From an uncultured Ruminococcus sp. (lineage in GTDB: Bacteria > Bacillota > Clostridia > Oscillospirales > Ruminococcaceae): a stretch of DNA of 37,132 nt. Every line of letters begins with the position of its first letter. The first letter of the stretch is position 1. The stretch lies in NCBI GenBank assembly GCA_937872775.1, contig CALMUA010000156.1:1-37132 (forward strand), written 5' to 3'. Of this stretch, positions 15,734 to 24,667 are shown piece after piece. Under the pieces are notes generated by a model. That model was not told the origin of the DNA. It ran no database searches and saw nothing but the letters and a program-made list of their open reading frames with translations. A program made the translations under genes and the position numbers.

Positions 15734-16535
15734 TGTTCTCCAGAAAAAAAGAGTTTCAAGGAAAACAATAATTTGTTTCCTTCTGAGCTTATTTACAATG
15801 ATCTTTTTAATAGGATTTATGACACAGACTGTTTCAGCTGAATCATCTATTAAAGTGGATCTTAATTCCGGAGAAGCAGATAATGGCTCAAGTAATCTGG
15901 ATCTTCTTTTCCTCCTGGCTTTTATAGCAATTATACCTACATTCCTTATGATGATGACATGCTTTACCAGAATCGTTGTTGCATTTTCTTTTCTGAGAAA
16001 TGCTATGGGAACTTCAAATTCACCGCCGAATCAGGTTATTATAGGACTTTCTATTTTTATTTCAATTTTTATAATGCTTCCGGTTTTTCAACAGATAAAG
16101 ACAGATGCGTATGATCCGTATAAGGCAGGAGATGTTACAGCCGATGAGGCATTAACAATAGGTACAAAACCGATAAAGGTATTTATGCTTAAGCAAGCAT
16201 ACGAGGAAGATCTTGATTTGTTTCTGTCATTGGCAGATAAACAGGGAACGCTTGATATGTCAGAATATGATTCACAGGATAAGCTTACAGAGTTAAGCCT
16301 TTTTGTAATTACTCCGGCATTTATAACAAGTGAGCTAAAGAGAGCATTCCTTATAGGTTTTCTTTTGTATATCCCATTTCTGATAATAGACCTTGTAGTT
16401 TCAAGCACTCTTATGTCAATGGGTATGGTAATGCTTCCTCCGGCTATGATTTCAATGCCGTTTAAATTAATGCTGTTTATTATAGCGGATGGTTGGAATC
16501 TGCTGATACAGTCGCTTATAGTCAGCTTTAATTAG
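15717..16535 (+). CDS. fliP: Flagellar export-gate protein FliP
   Basis: FliP is the main component of the export gate channel. The 272-residue protein has a cleavable signal peptide (CFLLSLFTMIFLIGFMTQTV then SAES, about 19-43) and then the FliP fold. Segments include LLFLLAFIAIIPTFLMMMTC with FTRIVVAFSFLR-x-AMGT, and the C-terminal signature TPAFITSELKRAFLIGFLLY followed by VVSSTLMSMGMVMLPPAMIS. ATG 15717 is chosen over an upstream ATG at 15690 because AAAGGGGG lies 6 nt before it. It directly precedes fliQ and fliR. Confidence 0.95.
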   Translation: MKTRNNVLQKKRVSRKTIICFLLSLFTMIFLIGFMTQTVSAESSIKVDLNSGEADNGSSNLDLLFLLAFIAIIPTFLMMMTCFTRIVVAFSFLRNAMGTSNSPPNQVIIGLSIFISIFIMLPVFQQIKTDAYDPYKAGDVTADEALTIGTKPIKVFMLKQAYEEDLDLFLSLADKQGTLDMSEYDSQDKLTELSLFVITPAFITSELKRAFLIGFLLYIPFLIIDLVVSSTLMSMGMVMLPPAMISMPFKLMLFIIADGWNLLIQSLIVSFN

Positions 16536-16561
16536 CTATTTATTAAATTGAGGTGTTTTCT

Positions 16562-16825
16562 GTGGATCAATCAGATGTTTTGGATCTGTTTATTAATTCA
16601 ATGTATATAGCATTTAAATTGTCCGCACCTATTCTCATTGCCAGCATTGTAATAGGTCTCATAGTTGCTATCTTTCAGGCTGCTACTCAGATACATGAGC
16701 AGACTCTTACGTTTGTCCCTAAGGTTATAGTAATTGCATTGATGCTGATTGCACTCGGGTCATGGATGATGAATATTATGATAGAGTTTTTTGGAGATAT
16801 ATTCAGCAGAATATCAGGATTGTAG
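16562..16825 (+). CDS. fliQ: Flagellar export-gate protein FliQ
   Basis: FliQ has two membrane helices and wraps the FliP/FliR channel. The 87-residue protein matches the family length of about 89. Motifs include AFKLSAPILIASIVIGLIVAIFQAATQIHEQTL and the second helix VIVIALMLIALGSWM. GTG 16562 is chosen because TTGAGGTG at 16548-16555 gives a normal SD spacing; GTG 16553 would lie inside the SD. The stop (16823-16825) overlaps the SD of fliR. Confidence 0.92.
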   Translation: MDQSDVLDLFINSMYIAFKLSAPILIASIVIGLIVAIFQAATQIHEQTLTFVPKVIVIALMLIALGSWMMNIMIEFFGDIFSRISGL

Positions 16826-16836
16826 GTGTTAATTTC

Positions 16837-17619
16837 TTGGAAGAGCTTAACATAGTAATTGAAAATTCATATATGTATATGCTTGTATTTGTACGGTTGG
16901 CAGCGATAATAATATTTAACCCGATATTTTCAAGAAATAATATTCCGACAATGCTTAAAACAGGTCTTATAATGGGTGCAACTATTCTTCTTACGCCTGT
17001 TATACCAATACCTGAAGGGTATGATAACAATGCCATGGATCTTATATTATGCATTATAAGGGAAATAGCTGTAGGTTGGCTGCTTGGATATGTACTCAAT
17101 ATATTTTTCTATATGCTGTCATTTGTCGGAGATGCACTTGATATGCAATTCGGTCTGTCAATGGCCAAAGTAATGGATCCGGGAACAGGAATTGAATCTG
17201 CATTTTCAGGTAATCTGATAAATCTCATTTTTATGGTTTATATATTTATTACCAACAGTCATCTGGCACTCATACAGATTGTTGTATCCTCATATGAACT
17301 TATACCTGCAGGTGCGGCCAACATTAATATTTCATCTGCTGTGGAGTTCGGAATTGATATTTTTACAACAGCTTTTTCGCTTGCGGTAAGACTTGCTTTT
17401 CCGTTTATTGCAGTAGAAATTGTACTTGAAATAGGAATGGGCATACTTATGAAGCTTATACCTCAGATACACATTTTTGTAATCAACATGCAGTTTAAAA
17501 TACTTGCAGCAATAATAATGCTGCTTATAATGGCAAAACCTATAACTGTATTTATTGAAAATTACATTATTATAATGCTTGAAAATTTAAAAAATGCATT
17601 GACTTCGGCAGTATCCTAA
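16837..17619 (+). CDS. fliR: Flagellar export-gate protein FliR
   Basis: FliR completes the FliPQR gate and contacts FlhB. The 260-residue protein is largely hydrophobic with about six membrane segments. It has the FliR signatures MLVFVRLAAIIIFNPIFSRNN near the N-terminus and MGILMKLIPQIHIFVINMQFK near the C-terminus. TTG 16837 is preferred because AGGTG (16824-16828) is correctly placed and the product has family length; an ATG at 16762 would overlap fliQ by more than 60 nt and add an unrelated polar tail. Confidence 0.93.
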   Translation: MEELNIVIENSYMYMLVFVRLAAIIIFNPIFSRNNIPTMLKTGLIMGATILLTPVIPIPEGYDNNAMDLILCIIREIAVGWLLGYVLNIFFYMLSFVGDALDMQFGLSMAKVMDPGTGIESAFSGNLINLIFMVYIFITNSHLALIQIVVSSYELIPAGAANINISSAVEFGIDIFTTAFSLAVRLAFPFIAVEIVLEIGMGILMKLIPQIHIFVINMQFKILAAIIMLLIMAKPITVFIENYIIIMLENLKNALTSAVS

Positions 17620-17646
17620 AATTGCTTGATATAAGGGGGAATGAAT

Positions 17647-18717
17647 TTGGCTGAGTCTTCAGGAGATAAAACCGAAAAACCTACCGGGAAAAAGCGTGAT
17701 GATGCCAGAAAAGAAGGTAATGTCCCTCAAAGTAAAGAAGTAACAATTGCAATAACAATGATTGTATCATTTTATGCATTCCGGTTTATGTATCCTATGA
17801 TAAAAGAGCAGATTCTTTCAGTAATACGAAATTATTTTGACATGATACATTTAAAAACTGAAATGTCGTCATCAGATGCAAATGAAATTTTTAAAAGTGG
17901 ATTTCTTAGCTATGCAATTGCTTCCTTTCCATTGCTTATTCTTACCGGAGTATCAGCAATAATAATTTCTATGGCACAGACAAAGATGCTTGTAAATTTT
18001 AAGTCATTACGTCCTAAGTTTAACAGAATGAATCCTTTGGAAGGAATTAAAAAGCTTTTTTCTTTAAAGGGATTTATAGAGGTTCTTAAGTCAGTATTAA
18101 AAATCATTATTCTTATTTATATAATATATTTGTGTCTCAAAGACCGTCTTAAAGAATTTCCTAAACTTATTGACAGTGACATAGAATACGTAGTTTCCTT
18201 TACAGGAAGTGTTCTTTTTGATATAATTAATAAAATAGTAATAGCATTTACTGTTCTTGCAATCGCAGATTATATGTATCAGAGATTTCAATATGAGAAA
18301 AACCTTAAAATGACCAAGCAGGAGGTCAAGGAGGAGTACAAAAGTACTGAAGGAGATCCTCAGATAAAGGGAAGAATAAAATCAAAGCAGCAGGAGATTT
18401 CGCGAAGGAGAATGCTTCAGGATGTTCCTGATGCAAATGTTGTCATAAAAAACCCGACACATTTTGCAGTTGCTTTAAAATATGAGAATGACAAACAGAG
18501 TGCACCGGTTGTTTTAGCAAAAGGACAGGATTATATTGCACTCAAAATAATTGATATAGCAGAAAAAAATAATGTTTCAGTAGTAGAGAATATTCCGTTG
18601 GCACGAGCGTTGTATGCGGCTGTTGATATCGGACAGGAAATACCAAGGGAATTTTATAATTCCGTTGCAGAAGTGCTTGCGTATATATACAGCAAAGAGA
18701 AGAAGGATTTGAAGTAA
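17647..18717 (+). CDS. flhB: Flagellar export switch protein FlhB
   Basis: FlhB controls export specificity. Its cytoplasmic domain self-cleaves at N-P in the NPTH motif, and FliK then triggers the switch to filament substrates. The 356-residue protein starts AESSGDKTEKPTGKKRDDAR, the family N-terminus. It has four membrane segments (about 35-50, 85-110, 150-172, 185-210) and the cleavage motif N269-P270-T271-H272. The C-terminus ends with the usual LARALYAAVDIGQEIPREFY-x-x-VAEVLAYIY. TTG 17647 is preferred over ATG 17641 because the SD AAGGGGGA abuts that ATG with no spacer. A separate short FlhB C-domain paralogue is encoded at 24654-24929. Confidence 0.95.
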   Translation: MAESSGDKTEKPTGKKRDDARKEGNVPQSKEVTIAITMIVSFYAFRFMYPMIKEQILSVIRNYFDMIHLKTEMSSSDANEIFKSGFLSYAIASFPLLILTGVSAIIISMAQTKMLVNFKSLRPKFNRMNPLEGIKKLFSLKGFIEVLKSVLKIIILIYIIYLCLKDRLKEFPKLIDSDIEYVVSFTGSVLFDIINKIVIAFTVLAIADYMYQRFQYEKNLKMTKQEVKEEYKSTEGDPQIKGRIKSKQQEISRRRMLQDVPDANVVIKNPTHFAVALKYENDKQSAPVVLAKGQDYIALKIIDIAEKNNVSVVENIPLARALYAAVDIGQEIPREFYNSVAEVLAYIYSKEKKDLK

Positions 18718-18718
18718 T

Positions 18719-20779
18719 TTGAAAAAAATATTTAAATGTTTAAACAATTTGGTTGCAGCATTTGTTGTGCTGATAGTATTTTTACTGATCATACCACTTC
18801 CAACAGTTATACTGGATTTCTTTTTTATTTTTCAGCTCGGATTATCTCTTGTAATATTAATGATATCAATGTATATAAAGGAATCACTTGAATTTTCAAT
18901 ATTTCCGACATTGCTGCTTATTACAACGATGTTCCGTCTTGGACTTAATATATCCTCAACCCGTTCAATTCTGATGAATTCCGGATATGCCGGCGAGGTT
19001 GTAAAAGTATTTGGCCAGTTTGTTATACGAGGAAATGTAATTGTCGGTCTTGTAATATTTCTGATAATTGTACTTGTTCAGTTTCTTGTAATTACAAAAG
19101 GTTCAGAGAGAGTTGCAGAGGTATCCGCACGTTTTACACTTGATGCAATGCCTGGTAAACAGATGGCTATAGATGCTGATCTTAATTCAGGAATAATAAA
19201 TGAAGATGAAGCAAAGTTACGCAGAGAAAAGGTTCAGCGTGAGGCTGCATTTTTCGGAGCAATGGATGGTGCATCCAAGTTCGTTAAGGGCGATTCAATA
19301 ATGTCAATCGTCGTTACAGTAATAAACCTTGTCGGTGGTATTGTAATAGGACTTGTTGTTGATAAAGGTGAGTTTACTGATGTAATAAACACATATTGTA
19401 TTGCAACAGTAGGTGACGGACTTATGTCACAGATACCTGCACTTCTTATTTCAGTTTCGACAGGTATGATTGTTACAAGGTCGGCTTCAGAATCAGATCT
19501 TAATTCAGATTTTACAAAGCAGTTCTTTGCACAGCCAAAAGTTCTTATTCTTTCGGGTGTAGCACTTTTATTCCTTATATTTATAGGATTTCCGCCTGTA
19601 CAGCTTATATTATTTTCATCACTCCTTATTGGTCTGGGAATAATTCTTAGCCGGAAGAGCAAAATACCAGCAGCGGTAAGCGAAGCAGAGAAACCAAAAG
19701 AGGAAATTGTCAGTGAGGCTGCATATTACAGAAATATCGAAAATCTTTATGAACTTCTTAATGTTGAACAGTTAAGAATTGATTTCGGATATAGTCTTAT
19801 TCCGCTTGTTGATGAAGCAAGCGGCGGAAGCTTTCTTGACCGTGTTGTAATGTTCAGGAAACAGTATGCAATGGAAATGGGTATGGTTGTACCTCCTGTA
19901 CAGTTAAAAGACAGCAGCGTGATAAATCCTAACCAGTATTCTATATGTATAAAGGGTGAAGAAGTTGCAAAGGGAGATATTCTTATTGATCATTATCTTG
20001 GACTTGCACCTTCTGAAGCAGAAGATGTAATTGAAGGAATTGATACTATTGAACCGACATTCGGAATCAAGGCAAAGTGGATCAGTGAAGATAAAAAAGT
20101 AAAAGCAGAGCTTCTTGGCTATACACTTATTGATCCTACATCAGTAATAATAACACATCTTTCAGAGGTAATAAAATCACATGCATATGAGATATTAAAC
20201 AGGGCAGAGATAAATCATATGCTTGAAAATCTTAAGAAAACCAATGCAGAAATCGTTAATGAGACTGTACCGTCTATAATTTCTATAAGTGATTTACAGA
20301 AAATACTGGGCCGGTTGCTTCAGGAAGATGTTCCTATCAAGGATCTTGAAACAATTCTTGAAACACTTGGTGATTATGGTGTTAAGATTAAAGATACAGA
20401 TATGCTTACAGAGTATGTAAGACAGTCACTCAAGAGAACAATATCACATAAATTTACAGAAGCAAACCAGATGAAGGTTATCAGTCTTGATCCAAGTGTG
20501 GAAAACCTTATTATGGGGGCTGTTAAAAAGCTTGATAATGGTTCATATCTTGCACTTGATCAGCAGAGTATACAGAAGATAGTTACTGCTGCAACGAATC
20601 AAATTGATAAGATAAAAGAGCTTGTACAGACACCGGTAGTACTTACCTCTCCTATTGTAAGAATTTATTTTAAAAAGCTTATAGATCAGTTTTATCCGAA
20701 TATTGTTGTACTGTCATTCAGTGAGATTGATACTCAGGTACAGATACAGGCACTTGGAAACATAGCAATAAGCACATAA
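18719..20779 (+). CDS. flhA: Flagellar export-gate protein FlhA
   Basis: FlhA forms the nonameric export platform that receives chaperone-substrate complexes and uses the proton motive force. The 686-residue protein has about eight N-terminal membrane helices (to about 310). The FHIPEP signature is present (ARFTLDAMPGKQMAIDADLN then GIINEDEAKLRREKVQREAA, about 139-180). A four-subdomain cytoplasmic region follows (about 340-686). TTG 18719 starts one base after the flhB stop; AAGGA at about 18702 is a rather distant SD, so coupling to flhB is likely. The following flhF and flhG of many Firmicutes are missing; sigma28 comes next after about 100 nt. Confidence 0.96.
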   Translation: MKKIFKCLNNLVAAFVVLIVFLLIIPLPTVILDFFFIFQLGLSLVILMISMYIKESLEFSIFPTLLLITTMFRLGLNISSTRSILMNSGYAGEVVKVFGQFVIRGNVIVGLVIFLIIVLVQFLVITKGSERVAEVSARFTLDAMPGKQMAIDADLNSGIINEDEAKLRREKVQREAAFFGAMDGASKFVKGDSIMSIVVTVINLVGGIVIGLVVDKGEFTDVINTYCIATVGDGLMSQIPALLISVSTGMIVTRSASESDLNSDFTKQFFAQPKVLILSGVALLFLIFIGFPPVQLILFSSLLIGLGIILSRKSKIPAAVSEAEKPKEEIVSEAAYYRNIENLYELLNVEQLRIDFGYSLIPLVDEASGGSFLDRVVMFRKQYAMEMGMVVPPVQLKDSSVINPNQYSICIKGEEVAKGDILIDHYLGLAPSEAEDVIEGIDTIEPTFGIKAKWISEDKKVKAELLGYTLIDPTSVIITHLSEVIKSHAYEILNRAEINHMLENLKKTNAEIVNETVPSIISISDLQKILGRLLQEDVPIKDLETILETLGDYGVKIKDTDMLTEYVRQSLKRTISHKFTEANQMKVISLDPSVENLIMGAVKKLDNGSYLALDQQSIQKIVTAATNQIDKIKELVQTPVVLTSPIVRIYFKKLIDQFYPNIVVLSFSEIDTQVQIQALGNIAIST

Positions 20780-20883
20780 ATATTTATAAGGGCGTACGAC
20801 CAGCCTTAAACTGTTTCTGCATTATTAATAATCAGAAGTCCTTTTTTAATATATAATCTTGAAGAGGTTAAGAGGTGATAAAT

Positions 20884-21684
20884 GTGAGCAGTATATCTGA
20901 AAATACCACAGACAGTAGAAGCAGAATGACAGAAGAAGAATTTATTAAAATCCATGACCAGTATAAACAGACCGGTGATATAAAACTCAGAAATATGATG
21001 GTTTTAAATTTCAGTTATATATCAAAGTCGGCTGCAATGCAGCTGAGAGGCCTTACATCAGGGTATGCTCAGATAGAAGATATGGTCAATCAGGGAATGA
21101 TAACTCTGATAGATTGTATTGATAAGTATGACAGCTCAAAGGGAATCAAATTTGAATCCTATGCATTTATGAGAATAAGGGGCGGGATAATAGATCTTGT
21201 ACGAAAGCAGGACTGGATTCCGAGAAGAGTAAGAACAGCAGCAAAAGAAATATCTAACGCAAGAGCAGAACTCTGTACAGAGCTCAGGCGGAATCCGGAT
21301 GATGCGGAGCTCGCAGCCAAGCTTGGCATATCTGTAAATAAACTCAGACAATATAATAATGAGGTGGCAAATTCAGTCACATTCTCATTTGAAGAACTGA
21401 TACAGAATGTAAATCAGATGGGGTCGGTTCTGGAGACTGCATCAACAGATGGTCTTACTCCGGAAAAATGCTTTATAAGAAAAGAACTCAGACAGCAGCT
21501 TAAAGATGTAATAAGTCAACTGAGTGAAAGAGAGAAGCTTGTAATAACACTTTATTATTTTGAAAATCTTAATCTTAGTGAAATTGCACAGGTTCTTGAC
21601 GTAAGTATCCAAAGAGTATCTCAGATAAGTACAAAGGCTGTTACCAAAATAAAAAATAAAATGTCGGATTATCTGGATAATTAA
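20884..21684 (+). CDS. fliA: RNA polymerase sigma factor for late flagellar genes (sigma28 / FliA / SigD family)
   Basis: This sigma factor directs transcription of filament and other late genes. The 266-residue protein has region 2 (IEDMVNQGMITLIDCIDKYD and GIKFESYAFMRIRGGIIDLV, then RKQDWIPRRVR, about 60-115), region 3 (RRNPDDAELAAKLGISVNKL, about 135-160) and region 4 with a helix-turn-helix (LSEREKLVITLYYFENLNLS then EIAQVLDVSIQRVSQI, about 213-250). GTG 20884 is chosen because AGAGGTGA (20871-20878) gives a 5-nt spacing. A TATAAT at 20852-20857 lacks a good -35 element. The sigma28-type promoter before flagellin at 28151 is its obvious target. An anti-sigma factor (flgM) is not in the window. 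Confidence 0.94.
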   Translation: MSSISENTTDSRSRMTEEEFIKIHDQYKQTGDIKLRNMMVLNFSYISKSAAMQLRGLTSGYAQIEDMVNQGMITLIDCIDKYDSSKGIKFESYAFMRIRGGIIDLVRKQDWIPRRVRTAAKEISNARAELCTELRRNPDDAELAAKLGISVNKLRQYNNEVANSVTFSFEELIQNVNQMGSVLETASTDGLTPEKCFIRKELRQQLKDVISQLSEREKLVITLYYFENLNLSEIAQVLDVSIQRVSQISTKAVTKIKNKMSDYLDN

Positions 21685-21702
21685 ATTTCAGGAGGGGTTA
21701 TA

Positions 21703-22440
21703 ATGTTATCAGGGTTTTATACAGCAGGTTCAGGAATACTTAATCAACAAAGAGCAGTAAATGTTATTGGAAACAACATATCAAACAATCAGACTGCAGG
21801 ATATAAAGCACAAAGGCTTGTATCGACTACATTTGAGCAAAATTATCTTAACAGGCTTGAAAACGGGGTTTATACGAATATAGGACAGGGAGATCCGGCA
21901 GTAATAACTGATGTTGTAGATACAATCAGTGACGAAAGTTATCTTAAGGAAACCGGAAATCCTTATGATCTTGCTCTTGTGGGCAATGGTTATTTTAATA
22001 TATCCGGAAATCTGAATACATACCTTACACGCAACGGAAATTTTAATGTAGATAATGAAGGTTATCTTATATCTGAAGGAATAGGAAGAGTACAGGGAAG
22101 AAACGGTGATCTTCTTGTAAAGGGTTCGGATTTTTCAATTACACCTCATGGTCTGGTATATGATTCTGACGGAAGATATATTGACAGGCTTCTTATAACA
22201 GCACCGACAGATGATGCACAGGTAACAAGACTTAACAATGGTTTTTATACTGCCGGACAGACTGAAGAAGTTAATACAACAACAGTTTATCAGCATCAGC
22301 TTGAGCAGTCAAATGTAGATATGAATGATGAATATACAAAGCTTATTGAAGCTCAGAGAGCACTTCAGGCATGTGCTTCAGCACTTAAAACGGTTGACAC
22401 TATGAATGGAAAAACAGCAATGCTTTCAAGTATTTCTTGA
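21703..22440 (+). CDS. flgF: Flagellar rod protein of the FlgF/FlgG (FlhO) type
   Basis: This is a distal-rod or rod-hook protein. The 245-residue protein has the N-terminal signature YTAGSGILNQQRAVNVIGNN followed by ISNNQTAGYK, the central SxxY...LALVGNGYFNI and TRNGNFNVDNEGYLI motifs, and the C-terminal motif LEQSNVDMNDEYTKLIEAQRALQ. The last 25 residues (ASALKTVDTMNGKTAMLSSIS) depart from the usual ending. It corresponds in context to B. subtilis FlhO, and the following gene to FlhP; assignment of F versus G is by order only. AGGAGGGG precedes ATG 21703. It lies 18 nt downstream of the sigma gene. Confidence 0.85.
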   Translation: MLSGFYTAGSGILNQQRAVNVIGNNISNNQTAGYKAQRLVSTTFEQNYLNRLENGVYTNIGQGDPAVITDVVDTISDESYLKETGNPYDLALVGNGYFNISGNLNTYLTRNGNFNVDNEGYLISEGIGRVQGRNGDLLVKGSDFSITPHGLVYDSDGRYIDRLLITAPTDDAQVTRLNNGFYTAGQTEEVNTTTVYQHQLEQSNVDMNDEYTKLIEAQRALQACASALKTVDTMNGKTAMLSSIS

Positions 22441-22463
22441 AAAAATTAAAGGGGATTAATTAT

Positions 22464-23210
22464 ATGAACACAGCTTTTTATACGGGTGCTTCAGGCCTGA
22501 AAGCATATCAGACAAATATTAATATTGTAGGCCATAACATTACAAATTCATCAACTACTGGTTATAAAACGACAATACCTGAATTCCGGGATCTTGTTTA
22601 TACCAATATGGATGCAAATAAAAATCGTGAGCTTGGTGATGATGAAAAAATAAAAGCAGGTCACGGTGTAAAGGTACAGAATGATGCTCTGATATTTACG
22701 CAGGGAGCGTTTGCATCTACTGACTATGCTCTTGATTTTGCTATTGCAGGAGACGGGCTTTTTGGACTGATGAATGATGATCAGTCAATAGAGTATACAC
22801 GTAATGGATGTTTTGATGTAAGTGTAGAAGAAGATGCAGCGTATCTGGTTAATTCTGACGGTAAATATGTCCTTAATTCTGCTAATCAGAAGATTCAGAT
22901 TGGATATGATCCTGATACAAGAAACATTAATACTGAAAATGTCAAGATCCAGCTGGGTGTTTTTTCATTTGATAATCCATCAGGGCTTACAAGAACAGAC
23001 GGAGGAAGCTTTTTGCAGAGTGAAAATTCAGGGGTCCCTCGTCTGGCAACAGATTACACCATCCATCAGGGTTCACTCGAACGTTCAAATGTTGAACTTT
23101 CTCAGGAAATGACTAATCTTATCATTGCACAAAGGGCATATCAGTTTTCAGCCAAAGTAGTTACAACTGCAGATGAAATAGAACAACTGATTAATTCTTT
23201 GAGAGGATGA
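22464..23210 (+). CDS. flgG: Flagellar distal rod protein of the FlgG (FlhP) type
   Basis: This is the second distal-rod/hook-basal protein. The 248-residue product has NIVGHNITNSSTTGYKTTIP near the N-terminus, FAIAGDGLFGL and YTRNGCFDVS in the middle, and the canonical C-terminus LERSNVELSQEMTNLIIAQR, then AYQFSAKVVTTADEI. ATG 22464 with AAAGGGG upstream is preferred over TTG 22437, which overlaps the previous stop. It differs from typical FlgG in being slightly short and in carrying a cysteine in the TRNGCF motif. Confidence 0.88.
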   Translation: MNTAFYTGASGLKAYQTNINIVGHNITNSSTTGYKTTIPEFRDLVYTNMDANKNRELGDDEKIKAGHGVKVQNDALIFTQGAFASTDYALDFAIAGDGLFGLMNDDQSIEYTRNGCFDVSVEEDAAYLVNSDGKYVLNSANQKIQIGYDPDTRNINTENVKIQLGVFSFDNPSGLTRTDGGSFLQSENSGVPRLATDYTIHQGSLERSNVELSQEMTNLIIAQRAYQFSAKVVTTADEIEQLINSLRG

Positions 23211-23254
23211 TAATAAAGCTACAGAAATGATAGATAAGAAATAAGGAGATGGGT

Positions 23255-24667
23255 ATGGCTAATGTAGAGAAATTTACAACGCCTATAACAAACAGAAACG
23301 TTGTACAGCCGGTAAAAGAGCAAAAATCACCTGAAGCTGAAAAGGTTGATTTTCAGAATACCTCTAAGGTAAAACAAACCCTGGCGGATTCTGAATTACT
23401 TAAACAGAATAATGGGATCATAGAAAATCAGAAGGGCCCGGCAACATTTATGAACCTTCTGAAAAATCCTGATGTAACAATAGGCTTTATACGTAATATT
23501 TACATGATGATGGATATAGTGGCACTTTTACCTCTGCAAAGCAAGGCATTTACAGAGGAAATACAACAGCTTTTCGGACAACTTAATATTCTGCCGGAGG
23601 ACATTGCTGATGAAATGATCAATCAGGAGAATGCATCTACTGCATTCAAGGGAGAGCTGTTTGATTTCCTTCGTGATATACTTGGCAAAAGCAGCAGTGA
23701 AGATATGAAAAATGCTGTAATATCAGTACTTAAGGCTGTAAATTCTGAAAAAAGCAAGGGTGATATCCTTTTTGCACTTTCAGGAAGTTTCAGTTACCTT
23801 TCTGAAGAAATGAAACCATTTGGTGAACTTTCTGCCAGACTTGCTGAATTTGCAGAAAAACTCAGATTTCACAACTCTGAAATTGACTATAAACAAATAA
23901 AAGATGAAGCATTATCTCTTCTTGAAAATATCGAGAAAAGTATACTGTTTTCAGAAAAGCTATCAAGAATAATATCTATGACAAGATATAATCTTTCAAG
24001 GTATAATAATAATCCTGATCTGGTAACAGATTCGGCCAATAAACTTATGACAATGATGAATGAAGATGACAAATCACTTTTTTTACAGTTACTCTATAAT
24101 CATCTTTCGGTATACGAAAATCATGATTTATCATCTTCACTGTCTGAATCAAGTGTAATGAATATAATAACTGAAATTCTTAAGATGCAGAGTGAAAATG
24201 ATGAAATAAAGGCATTTCAGTCTGACAGCGTAGAAAACATTATTCACAGTATGCTGTCATCACCAAGCAATTTTACTCCATTGCTGCATTACATTATTCC
24301 TGTTGAATATGGAGATATTGCAGCATTTGCAGAAATGTGGATTGATCCGGATGAAGAGGACGCTGATCCTGACACAGGTATAGCTTCAAAAGCTATACAT
24401 ATGCTTATTGTATTTGATATTGACAATATAGGTAAAATAGAAGCTGAGCTGTGTGTAAAAGATCTTCATATCAGTCTTTCACTTCGTTGTCTGGAGGAGT
24501 TTACAGAATATATAAAAGAAACAGTGTCTGACTTAAAACATTGTGCTGATTTTTCAGATTATAAAATTACAGATGTAGCAGTGAGTAAAAGTGAACATCC
24601 AAGTTCGCTTATTAATGTATTTAGAGGACTGTCATCTAAAAGGACTGGTATTAATGTCAAAATATAA
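23255..24667 (+). CDS. Second FliK-like protein (YlqG-like, Flg_hook-type C-terminal domain)
   Basis: The 470-residue protein has a polar N-terminus (1-60), a helical middle with no recognised motif (about 60-340) and a C-terminal domain (about 348-465). That domain reads HMLIVFDIDNIGKIEAELCV then KDLHISLSLRCLEEFTEYI, resembling the FliK hook-length domain pattern (L-D-x-x-x-L-G-x-V-x-V-x-L). Together with the next gene it matches the B. subtilis ylqG-ylqH type pair (FliK-like plus FlhB C-domain). There is no secretion signal of the Sec type. Role unknown; an accessory part in export switching is inferred. ATG 23255 is chosen because GGAG lies 6 nt upstream; ATG 23249 abuts it. It overlaps the next gene by 14 nt. 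Confidence 0.6.
   Translation: MANVEKFTTPITNRNVVQPVKEQKSPEAEKVDFQNTSKVKQTLADSELLKQNNGIIENQKGPATFMNLLKNPDVTIGFIRNIYMMMDIVALLPLQSKAFTEEIQQLFGQLNILPEDIADEMINQENASTAFKGELFDFLRDILGKSSSEDMKNAVISVLKAVNSEKSKGDILFALSGSFSYLSEEMKPFGELSARLAEFAEKLRFHNSEIDYKQIKDEALSLLENIEKSILFSEKLSRIISMTRYNLSRYNNNPDLVTDSANKLMTMMNEDDKSLFLQLLYNHLSVYENHDLSSSLSESSVMNIITEILKMQSENDEIKAFQSDSVENIIHSMLSSPSNFTPLLHYIIPVEYGDIAAFAEMWIDPDEEDADPDTGIASKAIHMLIVFDIDNIGKIEAELCVKDLHISLSLRCLEEFTEYIKETVSDLKHCADFSDYKITDVAVSKSEHPSSLINVFRGLSSKRTGINVKI

Noticed and set aside
20817..20846. Terminator between flhA and the sigma gene (CTGCATTATTAATAATCAG followed later by TTTTTT)
   Set aside because: The stem is almost entirely A-T with a minimal loop and the U-run begins 7 nt later, so it is unlikely to be stable enough.
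20829..20857. Dedicated promoter for the sigma28 gene
   Set aside because: TATAAT at 20852-20857 has no recognisable -35 at 16-18 nt; such hexamers are common in AT-rich DNA.
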